Assembly: GCA_037176725.1 (NCBI GenBank) | Contig: JAZBRS010000026.1 | Span: 97,075,501 to 97,139,500, forward strand | From: Posidonia oceanica | Lineage: Eukaryota > Streptophyta > Magnoliopsida > Alismatales > Posidoniaceae | Direction: 5' to 3' | Length of the DNA: 64,000 nucleotides | In this document: in pieces, positions 1 to 10,628 of the stretch | Numbering within the stretch: the stretch's first letter is position 1 | How the letters are laid out: each line of letters starts with the position of its first letter | The notes under the pieces: generated by a model | Told to the model about the DNA's origin: nothing | What the model saw: only the letters and a program-made list of their open reading frames with translations | The model's database searches: none | Translations under genes and position numbers: made by a program

Positions 1-860
1 AAAACTTGGGAACTTATATGCAAATTTTGAAAAAGTAGGGGTCTAAATGCAAAGATTTTGAAAAGTTTGGGGCTTTTATGCAAGGTTTTTGAAAATTAGG
101 GGTTCTGAGTGCAATTTTGCAGAGTGCAGGGTTCAGAATGCAATTTTACAAGGTAAACATGCATTTGGACAATTTTTGAAATCATATGGGGGATTGGCAT
201 GCAATTTTGAAATGTACAGGGCCTAAAATGTAATTTTGCAAGCAAAACAGTGGTCTTAATGGTCTGGGAATGCAAACAGAGGACCTATATGCAATTTTTA
301 AATAAGCAGGGTCTAAAATGCAATTTTATAGGCAAAAATATGCATTTAAATGATTTTTATAAGCATGTAGAGGACCTATATGCAATTTTAAAACATGTAG
401 GGTCTAAAATGCAATTTTATAAGCAAAATATGCATTTAAATGTATGCTGTGCATTGATGAAGGACCTATATGCAAAAATTAGAAAGTATGGGGGGAAATG
501 ATGCAATGTAGTAAGAAAAATTGAAAAATAAAAGCCTAAGTTAACAGAATAGAGGACTGAAGTGCAAATACGGAAAACAGTAGGGACTAAAATTGCAATT
601 TACTAAGGTAAAATACAAGCATTAAATCAGATTATTGATGGAAGAACTAACATGTAATAATGGAAAACTAGAGGGTCAGAATTAAAATAAGCACTGAAAG
701 AAAACACTACAGAGGGACTCACATGTAATTAATCAATTTTTTAGATTTTTCATGCAATTTCATAAGATTTTAATTCAGAATTAAATGAGTTTTAAACAGA
801 GGCAGGACCAGAATGCAATAAAGTTAAATAGCAAGGCAGATATGCAATTTAGTAACAAAA
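1..860 (-). repeat. Degenerate short repeats in B LTR (TGCATTTAGGTCC type)
   Basis: Motifs such as GGGTCTAAATGCAATTTT and GGACCTATATGCAATTTT recur every 40-80 bases. They are the reverse complement of the TTTGCATTTAGGTCC-type repeats at 13720-14560 in the 5' LTR of A, which confirms that B and A are related and opposite in orientation. The unit is too degenerate to call a satellite. Confidence 0.7.
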
Positions 861-3800
861 AAGCATGGTAAAGAAAAAATAAAGGAACAGTAGTAGGCCA
901 GCGGCCATGGACACTGTAGCAAATGCTACCAGTGCCCATGAACGCCGAAGAAGGGGGGGTTGAGGCGCGCTGGTGCGGCGGCGGCCTGCTCTGGAGCCGT
1001 GTAGAGGTCGACGAGGCGTCGGAGGGCTATGATGGAGCCTGGGGATGGCCGGAGAAGACGTCAGAAGTCTGCAGACCTGCTCGGAGGTAGGGAAGACGAT
1101 CAACGCGACGGGAGGATGTTCTGAAGGCACCGGCGTGATCCTGGGGTACGTGTGGAGCTGGGATGACCATCGGGGCATTGTTCTGCAGACTTGAGCGGCG
1201 GGATGGCATCTGGGCTCGCCGTAGAAGAAAGAGTTGACCGCGGAGCTGACTTTGGGGTAGAGGCGAGGAAACCCTAATCTAGGGGGCTAGGAAGCTGAAG
1301 AAGAAGCAGACTAATCTACTGGTGCAGAGGAATACCTGATTCGACGGCCGAATCTTTCCCCCGATGTTGGCTGATTTTACAGAAGACGACGAGCTTCGTC
1401 TGAGCATTGCGGAGGTCGTCAACGGGCTGCGATCGTCCAGCTCTGCTCAGTGGAGTCCTCCAGAGCTTCGCGAACGTTCGGAGTGAAGCTTTGCAGTCAG
1501 AAGACGAAACAGCGACTTTTGGGTACACAGCAAGTCGCCTGAGGTGGGGGTGGCGATGTACTGCTCTCCGGATCAGTAGGAAGGTGGCGGTGATTTGCTG
1601 GAGGTCAGCCAAGCGTTTTTGGATGGTTAGGTTAGGTTGTGGAGGCCTGGAAAGGGAATTAGCTGATGTGGTGTTTTCTAGATCAAAAGGGAGGCTAAGT
1701 GTTTGTAGTGGATGAAGCAGTCTGTGGTGAGCTGCTGGAGTGGAGCTCAGGGGGGGTTGGAAAGGTTATGTTCTGGTGGATTAGAGGGTGGAGTTTGGGT
1801 AGGAGTAGAGGCCTGTGGTGTTGGGAATTTTTGGGGAGGTATAGTTGGGTTGCTGTTGTTGTTTCAGGGTGGTGTCGGAGTGATTTTGGGTCGGAAACGG
1901 CTGTGGAATGGGAGAGTGTATTGCTGGGATTCTGGGTGAGATTAGGGAAGGAATTGGGAGTGGTTTGAGGGCTGTTGGATGCTCTGGTTTCGGTGGAATG
2001 GAAGAGGAAGAAGAGGCTTGGATTTTCAATGGAAGAAGGGAGGGATTTGGGTGACTATCTGCTCCGGATTCTCTCGCTCTCTCTTGGACGACGAAAAGGC
2101 GATCGAGGAGAAGAAGGCTGGAGTCATTTAAGCAGCTGGGATGGAGTGGAGCGCGGTTGATTTTGAATTGCCACCAGCAGGAGCAACTGCAGCTGAGGTG
2201 AAGGGAGGCGGCCGGTGAGGGTGACGGGCAATAAATGCCCCCGGAGAAGCCGCTGAGATGCGAGAGAGGAAGGTGCGAGCTGGAGCTGATGGGAGCGAGA
2301 GGGAGAAGAATTGAAATTCCAAGAGGAGAGGGAGCTAGCGGGAGATGACTGTGGCAGAAGAAGAAGAAGAAGGAGGGAAGAGGAGGAAGAAGGCTGGCGT
2401 GCGTGGGCCGGGTTGCGTGAAAAGAAAAAATAAAAGAAAGAGAGAAAAGAAAGAAGGGAAGAGGGAGAGGTGGTGGGAGAATGGGCCGGACTGGGCCCAG
2501 CAAGAAAAGAAAGAAAAATAAAAAGAAAGGAAGAAAGGAAGGAAATGGAAGAGGAAGAGGAAGAAGAAAGAAATAAAATAGATAAAAATAAAATAAAAAT
2601 AGAAAAAGTTATTAGAATGATTATGTTTTAAGTTAGGACTTTGATTAAGTTTTTTAATGATTGTTTTTGATTAGTTAATTAGGTTTAAAGGGATTTAGTT
2701 TTGATTAGGGTTTTTAAGGTTTTCTTTGTTTTCGATTTGTTTTTTATTTTGATTAAATGTTTGTTAAGTCTTTTAAGTTGTTTTTTAAATATGTTTCTCT
2801 TGTTGAGTACTTGGGGTGTCAATTATGATTTTTTTAAAGTTTGTTTTTAGATTAATTAGGGTGAGTTTTAGATTTTAATCTTGATCCTTTTTCCTTAAGT
2901 CTTCTTTGGTTTGTTTCTTTTTTTTAATTTTGTTTGTTAAATTCTTTTAGCATTTTTTTGTTAGGTCTTCTTGTTAAGTTTTTAATTAAGTGTTTTTAGA
3001 TTTTTTATTGTTTGTTTTTAATTTTTAATTAAGTTTTCAATTTTTTTTCTTTTAGAATTGTTTAGTTTAAGTTTTTTCCTTAATTACTAACCTTAGTATT
3101 TCTTAAGTGTTTTCTTTCTTTTAGGATTTGTTTTCTTAATTGTTTTTCTAATAGGATTATACTTTTACTTGTTTTGATTACATTTTGGTTTTTTCCTTGA
3201 TTTTACAGCATTTTCCTTTTGTTTGTTTTGCATTTTTAAGTTGCATTCTTGATTTTCCATTTTAGCTAGATTTAGTTAGGTTTAGGTTTTTAATTGTTTG
3301 TTTAGTGTTTTTAATTATTTTTCTTAGGGTTTTGGTTTGTTTTCCTTTTGTTTTAGAGTTTTAGAGGTTTTTAAGGATTTTTTAGGGATTTAGTAAGAGA
3401 AAGGAAAAGAAAAGGAAAAGGAAGAAGAAAAGGGAGAAATGGAGGAATAAAGAGGAAAGAGAGGGGTTGAAAGAAAATAATTTTTTGAAAATCAAAGAAA
3501 ATGCTAAAAATAAGATAAAAATAGAAATAAGATTGAAAAGAGATATATGCACAAGGGGGGCCCACAGCCAGGCAAGAAGAAGGGAGAGAAGGGGGTGAAA
3601 GGAGGGAGGATAATCAGGAGAGAGAGGGAGGAGAGAGAAAAGAATAATCCAAGAGAGAGAAAAGGATAATTTGGGTAAATGGAGGGGTTAGATGTTTTGA
3701 AAAGAGGTGAAATTTGGGGAGTGTGTGGCCTAGGGTCTCTAGTATTGGACCTAGGGTTTTGGTTTAGTTTTGAGAAAGTTTTGGAAGGGTTTTGAGGTGT

Positions 3801-4082
3801 AGAAAAAGGGTAGTTTTACCTAAGTTTTCTATGGTTTTTGGGAGTTGTTTTGGTTTGAAAATTTCTATGTGTTTGGGTAGGTTTGCTAAGTTGGGAATGG
3901 TGAGTTTTCCTATAGTTTTTTGGTAGGTTTTGGGCTTGGGAAATGGGTGTAATCTTAGGTCAAGTTTAGGCTTGTTTTGAAGGGTAGGATGAAAAGGATT
4001 GTGTAGTTTTGACCTAGGTTTGGATCCAGAAGTCACCAGAAGATTCCAATTGATTCAAGCCTGTCAAAATGGGGTGTCAACA
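1..4082 (-). mobile_element. Partial long LTR of Tat/Ogre-type element B
   Basis: The right end reads ...GGGGTGTCAACA on the plus strand, so in element orientation the LTR opens TGTTGACACCCC, close to the TGTAGACACCCC of the element A LTRs. Further in, 3740-3850 is the reverse complement of the A LTR segment around 10870-10960 (the stretch with ACTTAGG, CTACACC and CCTTCCAAAACTTTCTC). The remaining blocks come in the same order as in A: AT-rich, a GC-rich block (about 880-1600 here) and a block of TGCAATTTT/GGTCTAAATGCA repeats (1-860). Only the first 4.1 kb of the LTR lies in the window. Whether B is a complete element or a solo LTR cannot be seen. It interrupts the gag of C-left. Many open frames inside it have no recognisable domain and are treated as chance frames. 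Confidence 0.85.
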
Positions 4083-4087
4083 GTGTT
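4083..4087. other. Candidate target-site duplication of B (right side)
   Basis: GTGTT follows the LTR terminus. The uninterrupted C-right copy has GTGTT at 38718-38722, so B entered the C gag here. The left-hand copy of the duplication is outside the window. Confidence 0.5.
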
Positions 4088-5031
4088 GAACCATCCCAGT
4101 GCTTCTCCTTCCAAGCTTTTAAAGAAGAGGTAGATTATAAGCCCGTTATCATATTGATAAGGTAGAGTATCCATAGCAAAGTGGCTAGATGGCCTCTTGG
4201 ATCCTCTATTCCACTGTATTTCCTCATTTCTGGTATTTTGAATCCAGGTGGAAGAACAAAATGAGGAAATTTCGACGTGTCAAACCCTATCGGTGCTTTA
4301 GGCGTAACTCCTGCGTCTGTGAGTGCCTCAGAGATCATTCTCTTGATGTCCTGTCCTGGCGTGGCTTGTTGTCCCAGGTTTAGGTGCCCATGGTTTTGGT
4401 GGAACGGTGGTGATAGAGGGTCATATGGTGGAGAGAAGGGTAAGGATTGATATGGAGTGTGGTATGATTGTGCGTTAGCGAGAGGTTGTGGTGAATGTGT
4501 TATTCCGAGGTAATGTGGTTGGTATGATGTCCCGGGATATTGTGGTTGTTGGTAGGTTGTGTATGATGGCATGGTTTGATGCATGGAAGGATAGGTTGGT
4601 GTTGTGTACGTGTGAGTGGGCGTGGTTAATGGGTTTTGGTGGTAGTTTGGGAAAGAAGTCTGGTGGACGGATGAGGTTTGTAGGCTCCTAAATGAGAGAT
4701 GGTGGTAGCGTGCCAGGAGTTGGTAGATCTCGTTAGTCGCTTCCTCAGATAGATAGGAAGTGGTTGTTGTAGGTGGCACTACATGGGATGTTACCCCGGG
4801 TAGTGTATGCTCAAACGGGCCACTCCATGGTCGGGAGTGGCTTATCTCTCTTTCTTCTTCAAATGACTGGCCCATTGCTTGCGAGAAACAAGGGGTTGCC
4901 GGCTCCTCTGCTTGTGGAGTTGAAGCTCTGAATAAGAACCCATTGGGGTCTGTGCTTGGTCGTGCTGTGGAGGTAGAGGTTGAGGCGGATGTCATGTTGA
5001 TGTGCTCGTGATTTTGTTGATAAGCTTCCAT
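4083..5031 (-). pseudogene. gag: gag of C-left, truncated by B
   Basis: This is the N-terminal part of a Gag protein. The start is taken as the ATG at 5031 (MEAYQQNHEH...), because the frame upstream has only a TTG. The first 200 residues are rich in Pro, Tyr, Gln, Ser and Thr (YTTYQQPQYPGTSYQPHY). They are followed by FDTSKFPHFVLPPGFKIPEM and RKYSGIEDPRGHL, the usual entry into the plant retrotransposon Gag domain. The frame breaks near 4175 by a one-base difference from C-right (CAAAGTGG here, CAAATGTGG there) and ends where B is inserted. Its near twin lies at 38718-39669. No protease or RT is linked to it. Confidence 0.85.
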
Positions 5032-6397
5032 TGCAAGATTGTCTTTTTCCTTTTTTTCTTTTTTCAAACTATGACAGAGGATTCAAGAAGGAGATTACAG
5101 ACTCGATTAACACTACTTAATACAGACTTGATTAAATGAAAGTGAAAATATCAGTAAGTAGATGCTACTTTAATGTTTCTGCAACCTGTTAATGGAGATA
5201 AACAAATCCCGACAAACAAGGCACACTGAACAGAGCATTTCCCTGTAGTTGCCTGTGTGACAGGCAGCCGAACAAGTCGTCGGTTGACCAAGGGACTAAG
5301 CAAGGCACCTTCTGAATAGGCATCTCAGTCCCTGTTCTTCCAACAACCAAGGTCTGTCTTGGACAGACTGCGCAACAAACATGAAAAAAAGAATACAAGT
5401 TGCTGGCAGATCGTAGATTTTTATTTGTTTGAGTAATTAGTTAGTCAATTAGTTGAAACCTGCATGTTTACAATTAATGGGATTTGGGCTAATGGGTACC
5501 ACTCTTTGACCATCTTTAGGGTCCACCAAGAGGGCCTAAGTGGCGGATTTGTCTCTCTAAAGAGGAGTCCACCACCTAGGATTCTGTCCTTAGGATCGGC
5601 CCTTAGCAAACCATAATGCGATAAATAAACAAAAAAATATTAAAGTGTGAAGTATCTACTAAGGATTATTCTTGACTTAAGGAAGTGGAGAAGTCAAAAA
5701 TAAAAATCCAAGAACACCTTGAGTTCTTAATCTAACTATCCCGATCAAGTAGAGTATGGGAGAGCAACTTGCACTGGCCCGGGTACGCTCTACGTGATTG
5801 TTTTAGTTAGAGGAAGATTTCCTCAAAGAACTTTAACTTTAATATCAGAAAATTAGTTTCCACCTTAAAGGTGGACACATACAATCCTAGAAACCATTAA
5901 AAAACTAAAGGACAGTGAACAGGAATTTTAATCAGATTTTTTTTTCTAAGTTGCTGCAGATCTAGAAAAGAAAAAAAAACGACGCAAGCTACTGAAAGTA
6001 AATGATCTGCAGTAAAAAGAAATCCAGGTTCTGTCGCTGGTAAAGGGTGTGCAAGGAATAGTCGCCGCAATGAACTAGGACTTAATCGGGCGCCTGTTTA
6101 CTGGGCGGCTGGATGTCTGAACTTTCTATTTTTTAGAATAGTGGTAGCCTAACCCTCTGTGACTGTAAACAGGAGGTTATCGTTGCCCCAAAGTGCTAAC
6201 GAGACCTCTTGCCTCAAGCCAAGATGGTTAGGTTAAAAAAAGATGTTCTAAAAACAAGGGGAAAAAAACTAAAGGGTTTAGGAGTTGTGAAAACCTAGGC
6301 GCACGGCCTCCTAAACCAAAAAAAACAAAGTAGATCTAAAAAGAAATAAAAGAAGGAAAGGAATTACTTACGTAGCATGGGGGTTGGCTAAAGCCGA
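5032..6397 (-). other. 5' leader of C-left, non-coding
   Basis: This is 1.37 kb between the proposed primer site and gag, a length similar to the leader of A (1.3 kb). It matches 39670-41035 nearly base for base. I see no long frame with coding character; the one short frame at 5189-5398 is not conserved as protein. Confidence 0.6.
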
Positions 6398-6415
6398 GTC
6401 CCATCGTGATCGCCA
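6398..6415 (-). promoter_or_regulatory. Candidate primer binding site of C (middle copy)
   Basis: On the minus strand it reads TGGCGATCACGATGGGAC. This would pair with a tRNA ending ...GTCCC-N2-GTGATCGCCA, which from memory fits a plant tRNA-Arg species. It lies 5 bases from the proposed LTR end at 6421. A partial second copy of the CGTGATCGCCACTC word lies about 84 bases further on, so the exact site is not certain. Confidence 0.5.
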
Positions 6416-6420
6416 CTCTC

Positions 6421-7878
6421 TGTGGGTGTGGATTTGGGGGGTGTTTAAGAAGATGACTGCGCCTCCACGTATGTGGTCAACTTTTGTCGTGATCGCCACT
6501 CGCCTTTGGGTAGACAAGACACCTTGGGGGAGATTATGAAGATGTAGGTCCTCGGACTACTAGATCGACGGCTGAATGTCGTCTAGCGGCTCCCTCGTGT
6601 TACGTAAGCGTTTCCTTTCCTTCAAAACAAAAAAACAAAAAAACAAGAGATCTAGGTAAGTTGGTGTGTAGTAAATGATAACAAAGAAGAATAGAGAATA
6701 CTAGAAACAAATAGATCTAATATTAACCGGGGGTTGTTCCCCGCATGCATTTGCTATGGATCCTTTTTTAAGGAATGCAATATGAAATGTATTGAAAAAG
6801 ATTGGAAGAAGACTTCCTTCACCCTTGTGCTGTATGCAGTGGAGTAGAAGTGGAGGCACGGTCGGAGCTCCGGCTAGGCTCGAGATCTCTAGGATCGTAG
6901 TTGGGTGTAGTGATCTCGGGGATCTAGGTTTCTCTTTTGATGGTGGAGACTAGTGTTTCTGGCTTGGAAACTCTTGCTATTTCAAGATGGAAGCTCAAAA
7001 CCCTAGAAACCTAAAGGGAATTTCTCCAAGATGGGTTTTCCTCACAACTGGTTGGGGGTTCAAACATTGACCCATGGGGTCAATTTATAGACTCCAAGGG
7101 GTGTGGGTAGTTAACACATAGAAATTTCTTGAGAAAGTGGCAGTTATGGCCAGTCGCCGCATGGGTAGGCGACTAAGACCAACAACTGCCCAAGCAAATG
7201 TGTGGAAAACCGTAGAAATTCGGTTGATAGAGGCCACGATCGTTAGTCGCTGGTTAGGTTGGCGTCTAGAGGTTAGTTGTCATCTTTATTGGGGTCTCGC
7301 AGTTGAGGGGATCGTGGGAAATAACTGTTGCAGTTCCACGACTGTTAGTCGTCGTTTAGGTTGGCGCTTAGCTGTCGAGAGGATCGTGGGATACAACCGC
7401 CAAAAATAACCGCTCGATTTGGTTAATGGAGCCTACGACTGTCAGTCACCACTTAGAGTGGCACCTAGGTTAGTCACCTGTTGACATGGTGCCTATCCCA
7501 GTCGCCTCCCCAGCTGGCAACTAGCAACGACTTTTGTATTTTTAACCCTGTCTTTTAAGTTTGATCCAGAAAACTTGATTAAAAGCCCGTAAAACTTCAG
7601 ATATTTCATGAAATCATAAAAACATCTTCTTTAACTCAAATCTGCCACGGATTTGAGTGGAAAAGTGTGCTCAAAGGTACTCAAACTTGCCACTAGTTTG
7701 TGCGAGTCAACTCTGCCACAGCTAACGTCCTTGTGCTAAGTAGAATCAAGTGTTGTTTTTAAGCAAGTCATGAAAACTCCGGAAAATGTGTTATTAAAGC
7801 CTTAGTTATGTGATCTGGGTGCCTCAGAAGTTCTTGTCGTCTATGAACTCTGGGAAATGTGGAAATGGTATATCTACA
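6421..7878 (-). mobile_element. Middle LTR of tandem element C
   Basis: The right terminus TCTACA (TGTAGA in element orientation) is defined by comparison: it is followed here by a polypurine-tract sequence, whereas the right copy at 42516 is followed by unrelated element D. The left terminus TG at 6421 is placed only from the neighbouring primer site. By this definition both C LTRs are 1458 bp. The LTR contains degenerate repeats of an AGTCGCC/GGCGACT-type motif around 7145-7520, some able to form short hairpins. Because internal sequence (PPT side) lies on its right and leader plus gag on its left, it acts as 3' LTR for the right unit and 5' LTR for the left unit. Confidence 0.7.
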
Positions 7879-7893
7879 GATGCCCCTCCTTGG
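7879..7893 (-). promoter_or_regulatory. Polypurine tract of C
   Basis: On the minus strand CCAAGGAGGGGCATC directly precedes the LTR start TGTAGA. Element A has GGGAGGGGCATC and element E GGGAGGGGTATC at the same place. This is the expected plus-strand primer site for reverse transcription. Confidence 0.8.
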
Positions 7894-9149
7894 AGTTGAT
7901 CTTAGAACAAGATTGAGTCCTTGGTAAGAACAAATGTTCCATTGAGCATTTCCTGAAAAGGGGAGCTCCGTCTCAAACAATCCGCCACAAGGGATGAAGG
8001 AAGATAATAAAAAAGGAAGAAGGGGTGAACTAACTCGGTGTCGGGAGATTGCCGAACGGCCTGGTGGTTCGATTAATTGCTATCATATTGATGACTTAGG
8101 CGTGGAGGGGTCTGGTCGGGGCTATTTGTCGCAATCGATGTCTAGACAAGGTCAACCATGTAGAGATGTACTTCAATAGGGCAGAAGCTAGGGAGGAAAT
8201 CATGGGACATGACCCTTACACGGTCGATAAGGAGTGCTCTTGTGGCATCATGTTTGAGATTTTACTCGGATTGGAATCGATAGAAGGATTGGTAGGAACT
8301 GGGTTGGCTCTAGGAGAATCACATGTCCTAAGGGTTTCTAACACTCTTGAAGAACAATGCTCCATCCGTGCTCCACTTCCAATGATATGAGAGAATGCAT
8401 GGATGCATGATTCAAGCAAACAAATGCAAATGCAAGTCAACATATGATGCAATGAATGGTCCATATGCTAGGTTAGGCCGGCGGGGTACGGTTGGTCCCA
8501 AATCATATGGACATATGCAAAATGAATGAATGCAATTCGTTGTGGTCAAGTGTTTTCCATCTTTGAGTGTGACCGGTACTCTCGGGAAAGGACTGTCGTC
8601 CCACAGCTCAATTTGGCAAATAAAGGAGTTCTATGATTAAAGAACCGGGTGTAGGAGTGAACCCTTCCTTTGCCAAACCGGGGTTTGCCTTTTAGTCAAA
8701 GTGGGTGTGCCTTTGCACACTATATGAGCCCCTTAGGCGTGAACTCATTCTTTATGTTGAGATGTATACCTGCACACTTAACAAAAGATGTTAGTAATCA
8801 TAGGTAAACCTTTCCCAGTTCCTAGGGCGATTGACTAAGTTATACTTGTATAAAGGAAAAAGTAATCCCTTAATCAACATGCCTGAGAACTAGGTGGAGG
8901 GAATTAGTCTTGGCCTTAGCTGAGTGATGGAAAATCGGAGCCCAATAGATGCCGATTGTGAGTCATCCGTAGATGCTCTAAAGATTATTGCAGAAGCAAT
9001 GTCTTTGTTGAGAAAACGCACATAAGCCGTGAGACACGCTTGAGTAGGACGCTATCTCCAAATCCGAGGTGAAATGATTGTTGCATAACCAGCCAAGTTA
9101 ATTTCAATTTTCCCTACTTACTAAGTTTTCACTTGTATGTAGGGTGGAT

Positions 9150-9410
9150 GGTGCTTCTTTTGGTTGGTTTTCTTGGATTTTCTAATTTTTTGAATTTTGG
9201 GATTTTCTATTTTTGGTATTTTGGGTTTTCTGATTTTTTGGTAGTTTTTGGAGTTTCTGATTCTTTTTTTTTAATTTTTGGTTTTTGGTTTTTTCTATTT
9301 TTTTTGGTGTTTTTCGTTTTTTTTTTTTGATTTTTTTGGTATTTTTGGGATTTTACTATTTTTTGGTATTTTTCGGATTTTACTATTTTTTTGGTAGTTT
9401 TCGGATTGAT
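9150..9410. repeat. Low-complexity T/G tract in C
   Basis: Irregular repeats of TTTTTGGTATTTT and TTTTCTGATTTTT. Open frames across it are compositional artefacts. Confidence 0.8.
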
Positions 9411-10623
9411 GAGTGCAGTCACAACCGTCTTACTTAGAGACCTTGTAGTATTTCCATGTATTATCTAGGGTGAGAGAACTTTTCCCTTCTAACATGCCTT
9501 GTCTTTTGAGAACTTAGAACCTCATACTAACCTTGGTTTGATTGTTGTTTCCTTCGTTTAATCAGTCCCTGAACTTCTAGGATTCCCTGCCCCTTGTTTG
9601 TGAGTGAGATAGGTGGAGGAGGCTTGAAGTATAGTAAACTCTTGACTTTGGCTCAGGTCTTGAATTCCACTTGCCTTTCCTTGGCCCTTAATGCGTCTTT
9701 CTAGGATTTATGCTTTAGACACATAGACAGCTTTTGCCATGCTCCTTTTCTGCTCTGTGGATAGCTCTTTGCTGACCTCTTTCAATTGGACTGTTTCTTT
9801 TACTGTCTCTTTTCATTTGTTCCTCACTTGGACAGCTTCTTTGCTGCCTTCTTTCCAACCTGTTTGGGCAGTTTTTGCTGCCATCTTTTCTAGACGCTTT
9901 CTAAGTTAATTGGCAAGCGGTTCGTACCATAAGCCTTTGCTCCGAGCTTGCGTTTCTGTTACCTCCCCGTGCAACTGTATGTGCAGACAGGACAAGGTTG
10001 AGGTTACCCTAGTTATTCAGTTCCTTTTCTATTTGGGATGCAACTTTCTTCCTTTGGCTAGGACTTGGTCTTTGATTCTTTCAAGATTTTGGCATGCTAA
10101 TTAAGGGTGTATTGTATGTAACTCCCACGGATCTAAAGATGCCTTTAGGTTGTTACAACCAGTGGTTGGACCTTCCCTAGTTGTGACGGTCTCTGCTTGG
10201 GAAACCTTAGATAATATTTTGGCAACTCTGCTTTGTGCTCTAAGTGGTTGGGTATAGTCCACACTCATCAGTCATTTTTATTATTCATTACTTATAATCT
10301 AACTTAGCATTAGATATAAATAAAGATAAATAAAGGAAAATAGAGTACTGAAAGGAAAAAGAGTATTATTTACAAGTTTTAATTAAATTAACCACTGCCC
10401 TCAATCGGGTTCAGTGGAACTTTGCACCACCCTTCCCAGATGAGGGGGCTTACCTGAGGGGTGACTGCGGAACTCTGCCCCTGGCCTGTAGCAGTCAGGT
10501 GCTTGTGGTGCATGTTCTTGTCTTTCTTTTGGTTTGCGCCCAGTCCTTGCTTTCAGAGGGTCAGAGTTGGACTCGTCTCGACCCGTTCCAGGCAGCGTGC
10601 CCCTGATGGCCTTGTCTCGGAGT

Positions 10624-10628
10624 GTGGC
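10624..10628. other. Target-site duplication of A, left copy (GTGGC)
   Basis: GTGGC immediately precedes TGTAGACACC. The same five bases follow the 3' LTR at 37275-37279. A 5-bp duplication is normal for Ty3/gypsy integration. Confidence 0.85.

Larger units (their letters stand above)
7879..10628 (-). mobile_element. 3' internal part of C, non-coding
   Basis: This 2.75-kb stretch lies between the PPT and the A insertion point. It has no frame with reverse transcriptase, integrase or protease motifs on either strand, so C appears to be gag-only and non-autonomous. The segment 9150-9410 is almost pure T/G/A on the plus strand (TTTTTGGTATTTTTGG words), meaning an A/C-rich simple tract on the element strand. 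The rest is unremarkable. Together with 37280-42516 and the middle LTR it rebuilds a C unit of about 9.4 kb once A is removed. Confidence 0.65.

Noticed and set aside
1781..2503. 240-codon minus-strand frame rich in Ser, Pro and Leu
   Set aside because: It lies in the purine/pyrimidine-biased and GC-rich part of the B LTR, with no domain and no counterpart frame in the A LTR.
9133..9422. Phe-rich and Lys-rich frames on opposite strands
   Set aside because: Translation of a T/G simple-sequence tract.
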